A stretch of 64,000 nucleotides of DNA, from positions 373,501-437,500 of the forward strand of contig AP017647.1 in NCBI GenBank assembly GCA_003584625.1, in the 5' to 3' direction. Within the stretch, counting starts at the first letter, position 1. Every line of letters starts with the position of its first letter. The translations under genes were made by a program, and so were the position numbers. Below are positions 20,158 to 30,171 of the stretch, in pieces. The notes under the pieces are model-generated. The model was not told where the DNA came from and ran no database searches. It saw nothing but the letters and a program-made list of their open reading frames with translations. Source of the stretch: Methanothermobacter sp. MT-2 (GTDB lineage: Archaea; Methanobacteriota; Methanobacteria; Methanobacteriales; DSM-23052).

Positions 20158-20619
20158 ATGAAAAAGGTTTTAATATTCCTAGGCTGTCCCGAATCTCCTA
20201 TACAAGCCCCCTTAACCCTTTATCTTTCATATAAGCTCAGGGAGAGAGGATATAATGTAACTGTAACTGCTAATCCAGCTGCTTTAAGATTGCTTGAAGT
20301 AGCAGACCCGGCTAGATTATACTTGGATAAAACATCAGATCTTGACTCCACCCTTGACAGTCTTTCAGAAGCAAAATATGATCTCCTATTCGGTTTTATA
20401 CATAATGACGCTGCCCTGGCATACTTCATAACATTTGATAGCATACTAAAAATTCCATCTATAGCAATAATATTTGAGAGGGACGCGGAAATTTTAAATA
20501 CACTTGAAAGTGAAGTTAATGAGAACACAAATTCTCATATAATATCTGCAAGAGCCCAACACAACCCTAACCCATTGAAGACACGCATAGACAAATTCTT
20601 GGAGAGACTGGAGGATTAA
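20158..20619 (+). CDS. DUF1890 family protein
   Basis: The 153-residue protein opens KKVLIFLGCPESPIQAPLTLYL, the recognisable DUF1890 beginning with a conserved cysteine, in a Rossmann-like pattern. Found in methanogens; no assigned reaction. It lies between the membrane protein (three-base gap) and DUF1894 (one-base gap), a tight operon ending in the methyl-transfer gene metE. Confidence 0.8.
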   Translation: MKKVLIFLGCPESPIQAPLTLYLSYKLRERGYNVTVTANPAALRLLEVADPARLYLDKTSDLDSTLDSLSEAKYDLLFGFIHNDAALAYFITFDSILKIPSIAIIFERDAEILNTLESEVNENTNSHIISARAQHNPNPLKTRIDKFLERLED

Positions 20620-20620
20620 A

Positions 20621-20926
20621 ATGTCATTTTGCCTTGAAACTTATCTACAGCAATCAGAAGATTACGAAATCCACATCTCAAGGGCTGGCTTCAAAGAATG
20701 TGCAAAACTGATCAAAGAAAAAGCCCGGGAAACCCTATATGTAAAAGCCGGTGAAAAAATCCTCGGAGCAAGACTAATAGGCATACCCCCAATACCAATA
20801 GGCATCGACAAAGAAAAGAAAACAGTCATGATACCATATACAAAACCTTGTTATGGGACGGCCGTAGTAGAAATACCAGTGAAAAAAGAAGAAATAAAAA
20901 AAATAGAAAAACTTGCAATAAAATAA
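20621..20926 (+). CDS. DUF1894 family protein
   Basis: The 101-residue methanogen protein of DUF1894 (GFKECAKLIKEKA, LIGIPPIPIGIDKEK, PYTKPCYGTAVVEIP) is small and soluble with two conserved cysteines. Role unknown. Its stop (20924-20926) is in the same frame as metE, with eight sense codons between the two genes and no canonical start codon among them. Confidence 0.8.
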   Translation: MSFCLETYLQQSEDYEIHISRAGFKECAKLIKEKARETLYVKAGEKILGARLIGIPPIPIGIDKEKKTVMIPYTKPCYGTAVVEIPVKKEEIKKIEKLAIK

Positions 20927-20950
20927 TCCGGACATGGGGGGTGCAAAAAA

Positions 20951-21886
20951 ATATTAACAACAGTAGTTGGAAGTTACCCGGCCAAACCATCCAAACCAAG
21001 AAACTGGAAAGAAAAACTATCCAAGATAATAGGATCATATGATCCATACCATCATGCCATTGAAACAGCAATCCAAGACCAGGTAAAAGCAGGTATAGAT
21101 ATCATATCAGATGGTCAAGTACGAGGAGACATGATAAGCATCTTCGCGTCAAAAATCCCAGGGATGAAAGTTGAAAATGGCACATCAAAGATAATATCAA
21201 GGATATTACCACCACAGAACCCCATAGGCGCCCAAGACCTCAGATTATCCCAAAAAATCCTTAAAAAACTTGGAAACAGCCGGGAAATTAAGGGTATAAT
21301 CACTGGTCCAAGCACACTCATCTACTCATCAAGGGTTGAAGGCTTCTATGATCCAAAAGACAAGAAAAAAATGACAATAGACATGGCAGAAGCCCTAAAA
21401 AGAGAAGCACTATACCTTGAAGAAGCAGGAGCTTCAATGATACAAATAGACGAACCATTCCTATCCACAGGCATCGTCAACATGAAAACTGCTAAAAAAG
21501 CCATTAAAATCATATCAGATGTTATAAGCGTGCCAGTAGCCCTACACGCATGTGGAGATATAAAAGAAATCTTCGACAACCTTATAAAGTTCAATGTGGA
21601 GATAATAGACTGCGAATTCGCAGGAACACCCAGCAACCTACAAGTCATCAAAGACTCAGAACTAAAAAACAAAAAGATAGGATTCGGATGCATAGACACA
21701 AAAAGCCACAAAATAGAAACCATACAAGAAATAAAAAAACTCATCAGAAAAGGTATCAAAATAATCGGAGAAGATATAATCATAGACCCAGACTGTGGGA
21801 TGAGAAAACTCCCAAGAAACGTGGCATTCTCCAAACTCAAAAACATGGTGGAGGCAGCCAATGCCCTACAAGATAACAGCCAATAA
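20951..21886 (+). CDS. metE: Archaeal MetE-type methionine synthase (core enzyme, non-canonical start)
   Basis: This short archaeal methionine synthase corresponds to the C-terminal catalytic half of MetE. Archaeal members are thought to take the methyl group from a corrinoid donor. Zinc ligands appear in HACGDIKEI and in CIDTK/DPDCGMRKL; QIDEPFLS is also conserved. Family homology runs back to LTTVVGSYP at 20954, yet the frame has no ATG, GTG or TTG before ATG 21131. The codon aligned with Met1 of homologues is ATA 20951, preceded by GGGGGTG at ribosome-site distance. Either AUA initiates, or the A7 run after GTG 20941 is one base too long (A6 would give a GTG start). thyA overlaps its end by 26 bases. 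Confidence 0.85.
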   Translation: MLTTVVGSYPAKPSKPRNWKEKLSKIIGSYDPYHHAIETAIQDQVKAGIDIISDGQVRGDMISIFASKIPGMKVENGTSKIISRILPPQNPIGAQDLRLSQKILKKLGNSREIKGIITGPSTLIYSSRVEGFYDPKDKKKMTIDMAEALKREALYLEEAGASMIQIDEPFLSTGIVNMKTAKKAIKIISDVISVPVALHACGDIKEIFDNLIKFNVEIIDCEFAGTPSNLQVIKDSELKNKKIGFGCIDTKSHKIETIQEIKKLIRKGIKIIGEDIIIDPDCGMRKLPRNVAFSKLKNMVEAANALQDNSQ

Positions 21887-22502
21887 AATCAAAGACGGAT
21901 GGCAAAAACTCGTGAAAAAAATAATGGACGAAGGCAAACTAATAGAAGACGAAAGAGGCTCCAAGACGCGAGAAATCCTCAACACAATAGTAGAAATCAA
22001 AAAACCATTCAAAACCAACTTCTACCAGATAGGAGAAGAAATAGAAGCCCCAGAAGGATACTTCTGGAGTGGGGAGAAACTCAAAGAATACGCAAAACAA
22101 TTCCTCACACCAGACAGACAAGGATTCATTTACACCTACGGGAACAGACTAAGAAGCCACTTCCAAGTCGACCAAGTAGAAGAAGCCATCAAAAGACTTA
22201 AAAAATTCAAAGGAACGCGAAGAGCTACAATGACCACATGGGATCCGAGAATCGACACAAAAGAAGATGAAGTACCCTGCATGATACTCATAGACTTCAA
22301 AATCAGAGATAACATACTCTACACCACAGGAGTTTGGAGATCCCATGACATCTATGGGGCATGGTTCCCAAATGCAGTGGGCCTAGCATACCTTGCCAGA
22401 TATGTTGCAAAAAAGACAGGAGTCCAAACAGGCCCCATAACGATCCATTCTATCAGCGCCCACATCTATGAAGTTAATTTCAATGAAGCCAAAAAAATAT
22501 GA
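21861..22502 (+). CDS. thyA: Thymidylate synthase, archaeal type
   Basis: The 213-residue archaeal thymidylate synthase methylates dUMP, in methanogens presumably with a tetrahydromethanopterin-type one-carbon donor. The nucleophilic cysteine is Cys140 (EVPCMILIDF), followed by the nucleotide-binding RSHDIYGAWFPNAVGL and the C-terminal HSISAHIYE. It is shorter than bacterial ThyA (about 264). Its ATG lies inside the 3' end of metE with GGTGGAGG just upstream, so translation is probably coupled. metE, thyA and mch in a row form a C1-transfer operon. Confidence 0.9.
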   Translation: MPYKITANKIKDGWQKLVKKIMDEGKLIEDERGSKTREILNTIVEIKKPFKTNFYQIGEEIEAPEGYFWSGEKLKEYAKQFLTPDRQGFIYTYGNRLRSHFQVDQVEEAIKRLKKFKGTRRATMTTWDPRIDTKEDEVPCMILIDFKIRDNILYTTGVWRSHDIYGAWFPNAVGLAYLARYVAKKTGVQTGPITIHSISAHIYEVNFNEAKKI

Positions 22503-22513
22503 GGTGGTAAACT

Positions 22514-23476
22514 ATGGTAAGTGTGAATTTAAAGGCTAAAAAAATCGTTGATGAGATGATATCAAAGGCAGACGACCTTAAAATCCAATTAAAAAAGTTA
22601 GATAATGGTTCGAAGGTTATAGATTGTGGAGTGGAAGTTGATGGGAGTATAAAAGCTGGTGAACTCTACACAAAAGTTTGCCTCGGCGGACTTGCAGATG
22701 TTGGCATATCAATACCAGCAGACCTCTCCAAAAGATTGGCATTACCCTCAGTGAAGATTAAAACAGATTCTCCAGCCATTTCAACCCTAGGATCCCAAAA
22801 GGCAGGATGGGCTGTTAATGTCGGAGATTTCTTTGCACTTGGCTCAGGACCAGCCAGAGCATTATCAAAGAAGCCAAGCGAAACATACGAGGAAATAGAT
22901 TATGAAGATGATGCTGATATTGCCATAATAGCACTTGAAAGCGACAAGCTACCAGGCGAGGATGTCACAGAAAACATAGCAAAAGAGTGTGGAGTTTCAA
23001 CAGAAAATGTTTACGCCCTTGTAGCCCCAACAGCCTCAATTGTCGGTTCAATACAAATTTCAGGTAGAGTTGTTGAAAACGGCACCTATAAGATGATTGA
23101 AGCTTTAGACTTTGACGTTAAAAAGGTTAAATATGCTGCTGGTATAGCCCCAATAGCACCAGTAGACCCAGATGGATTGAAAGCAATGGGTAAAACAAAT
23201 GATGCAGTTCTCTTCGGCGGCAGAACATACTATTATATCGAATCAGAGGAGGGTGACGACCTAAAATCCCTTGCTGAGAATCTTCCATCATCAGCCTCCA
23301 AAGATTATGGCAGACCATTCTATGAAATATTCAAAGAGGCTGACTACGATTTCTACAAGATAGACAAAGGAATGTTCGCCCCAGCAGAAGTTTTCATTAA
23401 CGATCTCCGCACAGGCGAAGTATTCAGAGCAGGTTTTGTGAACGAGGAGCTGCTCATAAAATCCTTCAACCTATAA
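22514..23476 (+). CDS. mch: Methenyltetrahydromethanopterin cyclohydrolase
   Basis: Mch catalyses hydrolysis/condensation between formyl- and methenyl-H4MPT in the CO2-to-methane pathway. The 320-residue product matches the family in length and motifs (CGVEVDGSIKAGELYTKVCLGGLADVGI split across the first 85 residues; GSGPARAL; GRTYYY near the C-terminus). GAGGTGG lies eight bases before ATG 22514. A hairpin with a T-run follows, ending the metE-thyA-mch unit. Confidence 0.97.
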   Translation: MVSVNLKAKKIVDEMISKADDLKIQLKKLDNGSKVIDCGVEVDGSIKAGELYTKVCLGGLADVGISIPADLSKRLALPSVKIKTDSPAISTLGSQKAGWAVNVGDFFALGSGPARALSKKPSETYEEIDYEDDADIAIIALESDKLPGEDVTENIAKECGVSTENVYALVAPTASIVGSIQISGRVVENGTYKMIEALDFDVKKVKYAAGIAPIAPVDPDGLKAMGKTNDAVLFGGRTYYYIESEEGDDLKSLAENLPSSASKDYGRPFYEIFKEADYDFYKIDKGMFAPAEVFINDLRTGEVFRAGFVNEELLIKSFNL

Positions 23477-23489
23477 AAAAAAGGAAATT

Positions 23490-23516
23490 GAGGATAAAAA
23501 AATCCTCTTCTTTTTT
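23490..23516 (+). terminator. Hairpin plus T-run after mch
   Basis: GAGGAT (23490-23495) and ATCCTC (23502-23507) form a six-pair stem with an A-rich loop, followed by TTCTTTTTT. It lies 14 bases past the mch stop and before a convergent gene. Confidence 0.6.
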
Positions 23517-23544
23517 ATGTTTCCTTCAACCCCATAGATTAAGC

Positions 23545-23892
23545 TTAAATGTAGCCGTATCCGCAAACTGTACAATAGCCATAGGGGTCCCCATAACTTG
23601 AGGCATGATAACTATAAGATCCGCAGTTTGGACAGTATAATATACCATCATTATCTCCATATCCACAATTTGGGCACCTTGTATTCACATACCATGGATA
23701 GTATCCGCAGTTTGGACATGCTTGGGCTCCTGTTGGCCCCCCTGAACTTCCTCCAGAGGATCCGCCGCCAGTTTGGATAACCACAGGCGGATTTGAGGTA
23801 TTATTCTGGGTTGGTGGCCATTGTATACATCCAAAACAGGATGCTACAATTACTATCACGGCAAAGATAGAAAGCACAACCTTTATATCCAT
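23545..23892 (-). CDS. Putative lipoprotein with paired zinc-ribbon CxxC motifs
   Basis: The 115-residue protein has an N-terminal hydrophobic signal (VVLSIFAVIVIVASCFGC) ending in a lipobox-like cysteine, a Gly/Ser linker and a C-terminal half with CPNCG three times and a final CTVCGYGY. This makes eight cysteines, enough for two zinc ribbons. Zinc ribbons on an exported, lipid-anchored protein are uncommon. It follows the nuclease gene on the same strand after about 170 bases. I do not know a named family for it. Confidence 0.75.
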   Translation of the reverse strand: MDIKVVLSIFAVIVIVASCFGCIQWPPTQNNTSNPPVVIQTGGGSSGGSSGGPTGAQACPNCGYYPWYVNTRCPNCGYGDNDGILYCPNCGSYSYHASSYGDPYGYCTVCGYGYI

Positions 23893-24062
23893 CTTCTCCT
23901 CTCCAATTTTTTTCTATGAATAAAATCCATGAGGAAACTTTGTTTTTAGGGTGGATCTGGTTTTTCTTCATCCCCCCACCTAACAAACTTCATATTATAT
24001 ATTTTTCTCTATTTGTTTATATAATTATGGTGGGGTTGTGTTCCGGCCCTAGTTAAATGTGT

Positions 24063-24593
24063 TTAAATCCATGTGTATGGGTCGAATTCTGAGGGTGGTA
24101 TGTACATTATCTCGGCGTATCCTCTTTTGAGCAATTCTGCGTTTAGGTTTATGCCATTTACGTAGACTATGGCGAGTATTCGACCGTATTTGTCATATTT
24201 TTTCGCATCATCAATGTCTAGATAGACTGTTTTACCAAGGCACATTTCTTCCACGAAATCCTTTGCTTCTTGGTATCCTGGCTGTCCACGCTCTGGGGTG
24301 TTAACACCAACAAAGCGTATGCGTCCAATGCCTTCAACATCTATTGTGTCACCATCCACAACATGATAACAATAACCGCTTGCTTCATATATGTTTTGAC
24401 TACTATTATTGGAGGGTATGGTAGTCTCGTTGGTGGGTATGGTCTCATTAGTCTTATTATCTGTTAGAGTTATGTTATCTGTCGTATCTGTTGAATCCGG
24501 TAAAAAACTTCCAATAACGGCTAATATGAGAATTCCAAGGCAACATAAGCCTATTAAAGTTGCTAGTAGGTTACTATCCTTCTTGGATGCCAT
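24063..24593 (-). CDS. Membrane-anchored staphylococcal-type (SNase) nuclease
   Basis: The 176-residue protein has one N-terminal transmembrane segment (LLATLIGLCCLGILILAVIG), a Thr/Asn-rich linker and an SNase domain (about 80-170). Catalytic-type residues are visible: Asp in VVDGDTIDV, Arg in IRFVGVNTPERG, Glu in the same PE motif and Arg in KYDKYGR. It would hydrolyse nucleic acids outside the membrane, possibly for nutrient use or DNA turnover. It starts six bases after the DJ-1 stop, so the two share an operon. Confidence 0.9.
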   Translation of the reverse strand: MASKKDSNLLATLIGLCCLGILILAVIGSFLPDSTDTTDNITLTDNKTNETIPTNETTIPSNNSSQNIYEASGYCYHVVDGDTIDVEGIGRIRFVGVNTPERGQPGYQEAKDFVEEMCLGKTVYLDIDDAKKYDKYGRILAIVYVNGINLNAELLKRGYAEIMYIPPSEFDPYTWI

Positions 24594-24599
24594 GATAGG

Positions 24600-25193
24600 T
24601 CACCATTGTCCGAGTTTTCCGGCTATTGCCCTTGCAAATTCATCAGCTACATTAGGATTCTTGGCAGTTATAATATTCCCAGAGATTACAACGTCTTTTT
24701 TCACATATTTAGCCCCGTTATCGGTTAGGATGTATTCTAGGCCAGGGTATATTGTGGCTTCTTTATCCTTCAGTATCCCTGCTTTTGCTAGTATTGCTGG
24801 GGCTGCGCAGATCGCCCCTATGATTTTACCTTGTCTGTTAGCTTCTTTAACTAGTTCAATGACCTTGTCCATGTTAGGATCATCTATTTTTCCTGTTACC
24901 CTATCGTATACTCCGCTTCCACCTATAAGGATTAGAGCATCATATTGTTTTATATCATTGGGGTTCATATCCTCGATATAAATGTCATAGTCGGTGTTTA
25001 TCTTGTCAGCGGCTATGATAGTATAATTTCCACTTATCTTTTTCGCAGCATCCAATTCTATCGGATTGTACCTGTCAAATATTATAATAGCAACCTTCTT
25101 ATCAGATAAAGGCTTTTCAGCGGCCATGTAAAATGCTAGGATGCCTATAATCGCAAGGACAGCGACTATTATAAGATACTCCCTCCTCATCAA
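24600..25193 (-). CDS. DJ-1/PfpI family protein with N-terminal membrane anchor
   Basis: The 197-residue DJ-1/PfpI fold protein has the nucleophile elbow GAICAAPAILAKAG (cysteine), an upstream ALILIGGSGVYD and an N-terminal hydrophobic helix (LIIVAVLAIIGILAFYM) that places the domain outside the cytoplasm. Family members include chaperones, glyoxalases and proteases, and sequence alone does not separate these. An exported member is unusual. It heads the operon with the SNase gene; a TATA box lies at about 25205. Confidence 0.85.
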   Translation of the reverse strand: MMRREYLIIVAVLAIIGILAFYMAAEKPLSDKKVAIIIFDRYNPIELDAAKKISGNYTIIAADKINTDYDIYIEDMNPNDIKQYDALILIGGSGVYDRVTGKIDDPNMDKVIELVKEANRQGKIIGAICAAPAILAKAGILKDKEATIYPGLEYILTDNGAKYVKKDVVISGNIITAKNPNVADEFARAIAGKLGQW

Positions 25194-25407
25194 AAAACCC
25201 CCATGATATAATATGGATTTTATCCCTATATTTTTTTTCCATTTTCAAGAATTTAGATCCCCCTAAAAAAAATCTTGGATGATAATCAGAATCATTTTTT
25301 TATGAATAATGATAGGTATCATAAGAAACTTCAGGATAAAATATAATATATGCTAATATTCTAACATTATTAAAGAGTTTTTATACAGATTTTCTGCAGG
25401 TGATCAT
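25194..25407. promoter_or_regulatory. Divergent AT-rich promoter region (DJ-1 / XRE-cupin)
   Basis: No gene is visible in these 214 bases. AT-rich TATA candidates occur for both directions (tataatatgg near 25205 for the minus strand; aaatataatatatgc near 25340 for the plus strand). Because the plus-strand gene is an XRE regulator, an operator may lie between the plus-strand box and GTG 25408, but no convincing dyad was found. Confidence 0.3.
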
Positions 25408-25983
25408 GTGTCAGCTAAGGCTACCATCGGCGAGAAAATAAAAAAACTTAGAAAATACAAAGAGATAAGCCTTGAAGAACTTTCAAAGAATAGTGGAGTT
25501 AAAAAGGATCTAATAAAAGAAATCGAGGAGAGTGAGATCGTCCCTTCACTCGCCCCACTCATCAAGATTTCAAGATCCCTTGGAGTAAGACTAGGCACAC
25601 TATTAGATGATACAATAGAAGAAGGGCCAGTAATTGTAAGAGAGGGAAAAGCCGGGAAAGTCATACACTTTTCTGGGCAGGAAGATGAAACAAGCGAAAG
25701 TCACCTTGACTTTTATTCACTAGGAGCCGGGAAAGTTGACAGACACATGGAACCCTTCATAGTCCAAGTCGAACCCCACACCGATAACTTTAAACTCTCC
25801 TCACATGAGGGCGAAGAATTCATATACATACTCGAAGGCGAAATCGAAATCGTCTATGGTAAAGAAAAATACCACCTCAAAGAAGGAGACAGCATATACT
25901 ATGATTCAATAGTCCCCCATCACCTCCATGCAAAAGAGGATAAACCAGCAAGGATACTAGCAGTAGTCTACACACCACTCTAA
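25408..25983 (+). CDS. XRE-family regulator with C-terminal cupin domain
   Basis: The 191-residue protein has an N-terminal helix-turn-helix (about 8-65; [21 protein letters not shown] split by family) and a C-terminal cupin ([27 protein letters not shown] with the metal-site pattern and [15 protein letters not shown]). Such HTH-cupin proteins often control the adjacent gene in response to a small ligand; here the acyl-CoA ligase begins 16 bases later. The start is GTG 25408 with GGTGAT three bases upstream. Confidence 0.9.
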   Translation: MSAKATIGEKIKKLRKYKEISLEELSKNSGVKKDLIKEIEESEIVPSLAPLIKISRSLGVRLGTLLDDTIEEGPVIVREGKAGKVIHFSGQEDETSESHLDFYSLGAGKVDRHMEPFIVQVEPHTDNFKLSSHEGEEFIYILEGEIEIVYGKEKYHLKEGDSIYYDSIVPHHLHAKEDKPARILAVVYTPL

Positions 25984-25999
25984 CCAGGAGGCCAATTAC

Positions 26000-27661
26000 A
26001 TGGTATTCACAGAAGATACAATCGGCGAATTCCTAGAAAAACAAGTTAAAAAATATCCTTATAAAGAATTCATAGTCTACCCTGACAGAGACCTAAGATT
26101 CACCTACACTGAATTCAACGAAAGAGTCAACCTATTAGCAAAGGGACTTCTGGCAATCGGCCTAAAAAAGGGTGAGCATCTTGGTATCTGGGCGACTAAC
26201 GTGCCAGACTGGTTAACATTCCTTTTTGCCACGGCAAAGATAGGGGTTGTGCTTGTCACAATAAACACCGCCTATAAAAGTCATGAATTAGAATATGTGA
26301 TGAAACAATCCGACATGAAAGCCATAGCCATCATAGACGGCTTCAGAGACGTGGATTATATAAAAACAATCTACAAACTCGTACCCGAACTTAGAAGCCA
26401 TGAAAGAGGTAACCTCAAAAGTAAGAACTTCCCACATCTTAAAAACGTTATTTATATTGGAGCCGCTAAACACCGTGGAATGTATAACATCCACGAGCTA
26501 ATACTCCTTGGAAAACACATCCCTGATAACGAACTGGAAAAGGTGAAAAAGAGCCTCAGCAGCCACGATGTTATAAATATGCAATACACTTCTGGTACAA
26601 CAGGATTCCCAAAGGGTGTGATGCTAACACACCGTAACATCTTAAACAACGGCTACTATATAGGTGAAAGACAAAAATTCACAGAAAAAGACAGGCTATG
26701 CCTCCCAGTGCCACTATTCCACTGTTTCGGGATAGTTCTCGGCGTGCTCGCAATATTAACCCATGCAGGGACCCTAGTAATCCTAGAAGAATTCGACCCA
26801 CTACTAGTACTTGCAGCAGTAGAAAAAGAAAAATGCACAGCACTCTATGGTGTGCCCACAATGTTCATAGCAGAATTCACACACCCAATGTTTGACATGT
26901 TCGACCTTTCCTCCCTTAGAACAGGGATCATGGCAGGATCCCCCTGTCCAATCGAAGCCATGAAACGTGTTATCAACGACATGCACATGAAGGAGATCAC
27001 CATCGTTTATGGGCTTACAGAGGCCTCCCCTGGTATTACGCAGAGTAGTGTGGATGATCCTATAGAAAAGAGGGTTGAAACTGTTGGTAAGCCCCTACCA
27101 CACATAGAGGTTAAGATAGTGGATCCTGACACAGGCAAGGAACTTGGACCTGGCGAGATAGGTGAAATATGTTGCAGGGGATACAATGTCATGAAAGGCT
27201 ATTATAAGATGCCGGAGATGACAAGGGAGGTTATAGACGAGGATGGTTGGCTGCATAGTGGAGATCTTGCTGTTATGGACGAGGAAGGCTACTATTCTAT
27301 TGTTGGAAGGATCAAGGACATGATTATAAGAGGCGGTGAAAACATTTATCCAAGGGAGATTGAAGAATTCCTACATACCATGCCAGGTATCAAGGATGTT
27401 CAAGTAGTGGGCATACCAGATGAAAAATATGGTGAAATAGTCGGAGCATTCGTCATAAAAGAAGAAAACGCTGATATAAAAGAAGAAGATGTTAGAGACT
27501 ATGCTATAGAAAGGATAGCCCGTTACAAGGTGCCAAAGCACGTGTTCTTCGTGGAGGAGTTCCCATTAACAGCCAGCGGCAAAGTCCAGAAATTCAAACT
27601 ACGAGAAATGGCAGTTAAACTACTAAAAAAGAAGAAAGAGGAAAATGATAGTATTAAATAG
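26000..27661 (+). CDS. AMP-forming acyl-CoA synthetase
   Basis: The 553-residue enzyme is an ANL-superfamily ligase that activates a carboxylic acid as acyl-AMP and then acyl-CoA. Motifs: [16 protein letters not shown] (P-loop), [25 protein letters not shown] and the C-terminal hinge [16 protein letters not shown], with the catalytic lysine in [13 protein letters not shown]. The pattern is closest to medium- or long-chain acyl-CoA ligases. A methanogen autotroph would use it in lipid or lipoate-like salvage; the acid is not known. Probably regulated by the XRE-cupin gene just upstream. The helicase gene overlaps its end by 17 bases. Confidence 0.93.
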   Translation: MVFTEDTIGEFLEKQVKKYPYKEFIVYPDRDLRFTYTEFNERVNLLAKGLLAIGLKKGEHLGIWATNVPDWLTFLFATAKIGVVLVTINTAYKSHELEYVMKQSDMKAIAIIDGFRDVDYIKTIYKLVPELRSHERGNLKSKNFPHLKNVIYIGAAKHRGMYNIHELILLGKHIPDNELEKVKKSLSSHDVINMQYTSGTTGFPKGVMLTHRNILNNGYYIGERQKFTEKDRLCLPVPLFHCFGIVLGVLAILTHAGTLVILEEFDPLLVLAAVEKEKCTALYGVPTMFIAEFTHPMFDMFDLSSLRTGIMAGSPCPIEAMKRVINDMHMKEITIVYGLTEASPGITQSSVDDPIEKRVETVGKPLPHIEVKIVDPDTGKELGPGEIGEICCRGYNVMKGYYKMPEMTREVIDEDGWLHSGDLAVMDEEGYYSIVGRIKDMIIRGGENIYPREIEEFLHTMPGIKDVQVVGIPDEKYGEIVGAFVIKEENADIKEEDVRDYAIERIARYKVPKHVFFVEEFPLTASGKVQKFKLREMAVKLLKKKKEENDSIK

Positions 27662-30158
27662 GAAAAAAAGGATAATAGAACTATTACCCATTGGAAATGC
27701 TAAAGGGGGTTTAAACTCACGCAAAAAACCACTATTCCATGGTTACATCCGCCTGAAAAAAACTCCAAATGGGCCCAGGATAAAACGCTTCATCATAAAA
27801 AAAGGTGAAAAAGAAAAACCAACACCCCCAAAAGAGGCCATAAAACTTCTAAGGGAACAATTAGTATTCCTACCAGAAAAAGACGAGGAAATAGAAGATT
27901 TCCTAGGATCCTTTAATATTAGAAACCGTTATGCCCATATATGCAAACATTGCCTACTTGAAGGATATGTTACAATCATCACACCAGAATCCTCATTCAA
28001 ATACCATAACCAGAGAATATGCAGACAGTGCGCCAATGCAGTGATAAAAAGAGAAATAAAATACAAGGGGATGGACAAGACAACATTCAAAAACTTTAAC
28101 AGAATCCTAAAGAGAACAGGAGACTTGGAAAAAGTCCTAAAGATATTCGAACCCCGCTTCAACCCCATAAAAGAATCTGAACTAACACTCTACGACAAAA
28201 TAACCTCCTCAAAGGAAGAAAAAACCAAAATTTTCGTGGATGAACTGAGAATACCCCAAAAACTCAAATCCATACTAAAAAAGTATGGGAACAATCAACT
28301 TTTACCCGTGCAAAAACTCGCAATAGAAAACGGCCTCTTGGAAGGCGAAAATTTACTGATAGTTTCTGCCACTGCAAGCGGAAAAACCCTAATAGGAGAA
28401 CTGGCAGGAGTGCCCAAAGCTTTGAAGGGCGAAAAATTCCTATTTTTAACACCACTTGTAGCCCTTGCAAACCAGAAATACCACGACTTCAAATCCAAAT
28501 ACTCAAAGATCGGCCTAAAAACAGCCATAAAAGTTGGTATGAACAGGGTGCAGGCCAGGGGAGAGCTTGTAATACCAGACGCCGATGTCAGAGGAGCGGA
28601 TATAATCGTGGGCACCTATGAGGGCATAGACTTCATCCTAAGATCCAACAAATCCAGTATACTAGGAAAAGTTGGTGTTGTGGTCATTGATGAAATACAC
28701 ACACTAGATGACGAGGAAAGAGGTTCACGATTAAATGGGATGATATCAAGATTAAGGAAGATATTCCCAGAAGCCCAGATCATAGCATTATCAGCAACAG
28801 TAGACAATCCAGAAGAGATAGCATCAGCCTTTAATTTGAAATTAATAGAATATGATAAAAGACCAGTAACATTAGAAAGACATGTTATATTCCCAAAAAG
28901 TGAAGAGGAAAAAAGAGATATTATCGCGAAATTAACCACCAGAGAATTTAAACACCTATCAAAAAAGGGATTCCATGGACAAACTATAATATTCACAAAC
29001 TCCCGTAGAAAAACAAGATTAATAGCAAATTATCTCCAAAGGAGAGGGATCAGAGCAGAAGCATACCACGCAGGATTATCCTATAGGCAAAGAAGAAGGA
29101 TCGAGGATAAATTCACATCCCAAAGATTAGCTGCGGTGGTCACAACAGCAGCACTAGCAGCAGGAGTTGATTTCCCAGCTTCACAGGTGATATTTGAGAC
29201 TCTACTCATGGGAAACAGGTGGATAACCCCCAATGAATTCTCCCAGATGCTTGGAAGAGCCGGAAGACCATCATACCACGACAGGGGCCTAATATACCTA
29301 TTAGCAGAAATTGGAATGACATTCGATGGGGAAACAGAAGAATCAAAGGCCATAGAATTACTCGAAACAAGCCTAGACCCTGTTAACATCTATTATACCA
29401 AAGAGGATGCCATGGAACACCTACTAGCAGATATAAGCTCAAATGCCATTAAAGACACCAGAGACCTTGAAAGGAACCCACAATGGCCTATCAGCCCAAA
29501 AGAAGCCCTTAAAGTCTTGGAATCATATGATCTTATAAGAGAAGATAATGGAAGGTTAAAAGCTACAGATTATGGTTTGGCGGTTTCTAAGTCTTTCCTG
29601 AAACCCGAAGAGGCGGAATATATAAAGGAGAGCTTGGATGGATTGAATCCCCTTGAAATCGCCCTTTCAATGGAGCCATTTGAGAATGCTTACCTTTCAA
29701 ATCGTCTGCACAACCAGCTAACCCAAAGGTTACAAGTTAAATTTTCAAATAGACTATTCTCAGATTCAACACTAGACATAATCTTTAATGGAGACAACCT
29801 TATAAAATTGGATGAAAAACTCCAAGAAGCGGTTCTCAATATACAAATTGACCTATTATCCTGTGAATGTAAAGAAAGGCCATTCTGTAATTGTATACAG
29901 GATAAACTTTCAGAGTATATTGTTAAAATGCGACTAAGGGGAAAAGATCCCTCTGATATAAGTAGGATGCTGATTAAAAGATACCAAATCCAAGCATATT
30001 CAGGTGACATATTCAATTGGCTCGACTCACTGCTAAGAACGCTTGAAAGTATAAAGAGGATTGCGATAGCATTTAAAAAACATGACAAGGTGAAGGAGTC
30101 TTCTAGAATACTGAAAGCCATTGAAACAGGCAGAAAAATCCAAGATTTAGCTTTTTAG
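27645..30158 (+). CDS. Ski2-like superfamily 2 helicase with zinc-finger N-terminus
   Basis: The 837-residue ATPase has an N-terminal extension with a putative zinc finger (CKHC about residue 104 and CRQC about residue 131), helicase motif I ([15 protein letters not shown]), motif II DEIH ([15 protein letters not shown]), motif III ([12 protein letters not shown]), a helicase C domain ([30 protein letters not shown]) and a C-terminal Cys cluster ([11 protein letters not shown]). This resembles the methanogen DUF5814-type helicases. Nucleic acid substrate unknown; repair or RNA processing are plausible. The start ATG lies within the 3' end of the ligase gene. Confidence 0.9.
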   Translation: MIVLNRKKRIIELLPIGNAKGGLNSRKKPLFHGYIRLKKTPNGPRIKRFIIKKGEKEKPTPPKEAIKLLREQLVFLPEKDEEIEDFLGSFNIRNRYAHICKHCLLEGYVTIITPESSFKYHNQRICRQCANAVIKREIKYKGMDKTTFKNFNRILKRTGDLEKVLKIFEPRFNPIKESELTLYDKITSSKEEKTKIFVDELRIPQKLKSILKKYGNNQLLPVQKLAIENGLLEGENLLIVSATASGKTLIGELAGVPKALKGEKFLFLTPLVALANQKYHDFKSKYSKIGLKTAIKVGMNRVQARGELVIPDADVRGADIIVGTYEGIDFILRSNKSSILGKVGVVVIDEIHTLDDEERGSRLNGMISRLRKIFPEAQIIALSATVDNPEEIASAFNLKLIEYDKRPVTLERHVIFPKSEEEKRDIIAKLTTREFKHLSKKGFHGQTIIFTNSRRKTRLIANYLQRRGIRAEAYHAGLSYRQRRRIEDKFTSQRLAAVVTTAALAAGVDFPASQVIFETLLMGNRWITPNEFSQMLGRAGRPSYHDRGLIYLLAEIGMTFDGETEESKAIELLETSLDPVNIYYTKEDAMEHLLADISSNAIKDTRDLERNPQWPISPKEALKVLESYDLIREDNGRLKATDYGLAVSKSFLKPEEAEYIKESLDGLNPLEIALSMEPFENAYLSNRLHNQLTQRLQVKFSNRLFSDSTLDIIFNGDNLIKLDEKLQEAVLNIQIDLLSCECKERPFCNCIQDKLSEYIVKMRLRGKDPSDISRMLIKRYQIQAYSGDIFNWLDSLLRTLESIKRIAIAFKKHDKVKESSRILKAIETGRKIQDLAF

Positions 30159-30171
30159 GTGGGATTTTACA

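Noticed and set aside
21131-21886. Internal ATG 21131 as the true metE start
   Set aside because: It would remove 60 codons that match conserved MetE sequence (TTVVGSYP, DQVKAGIDIISDGQVRGD), including family signature positions.
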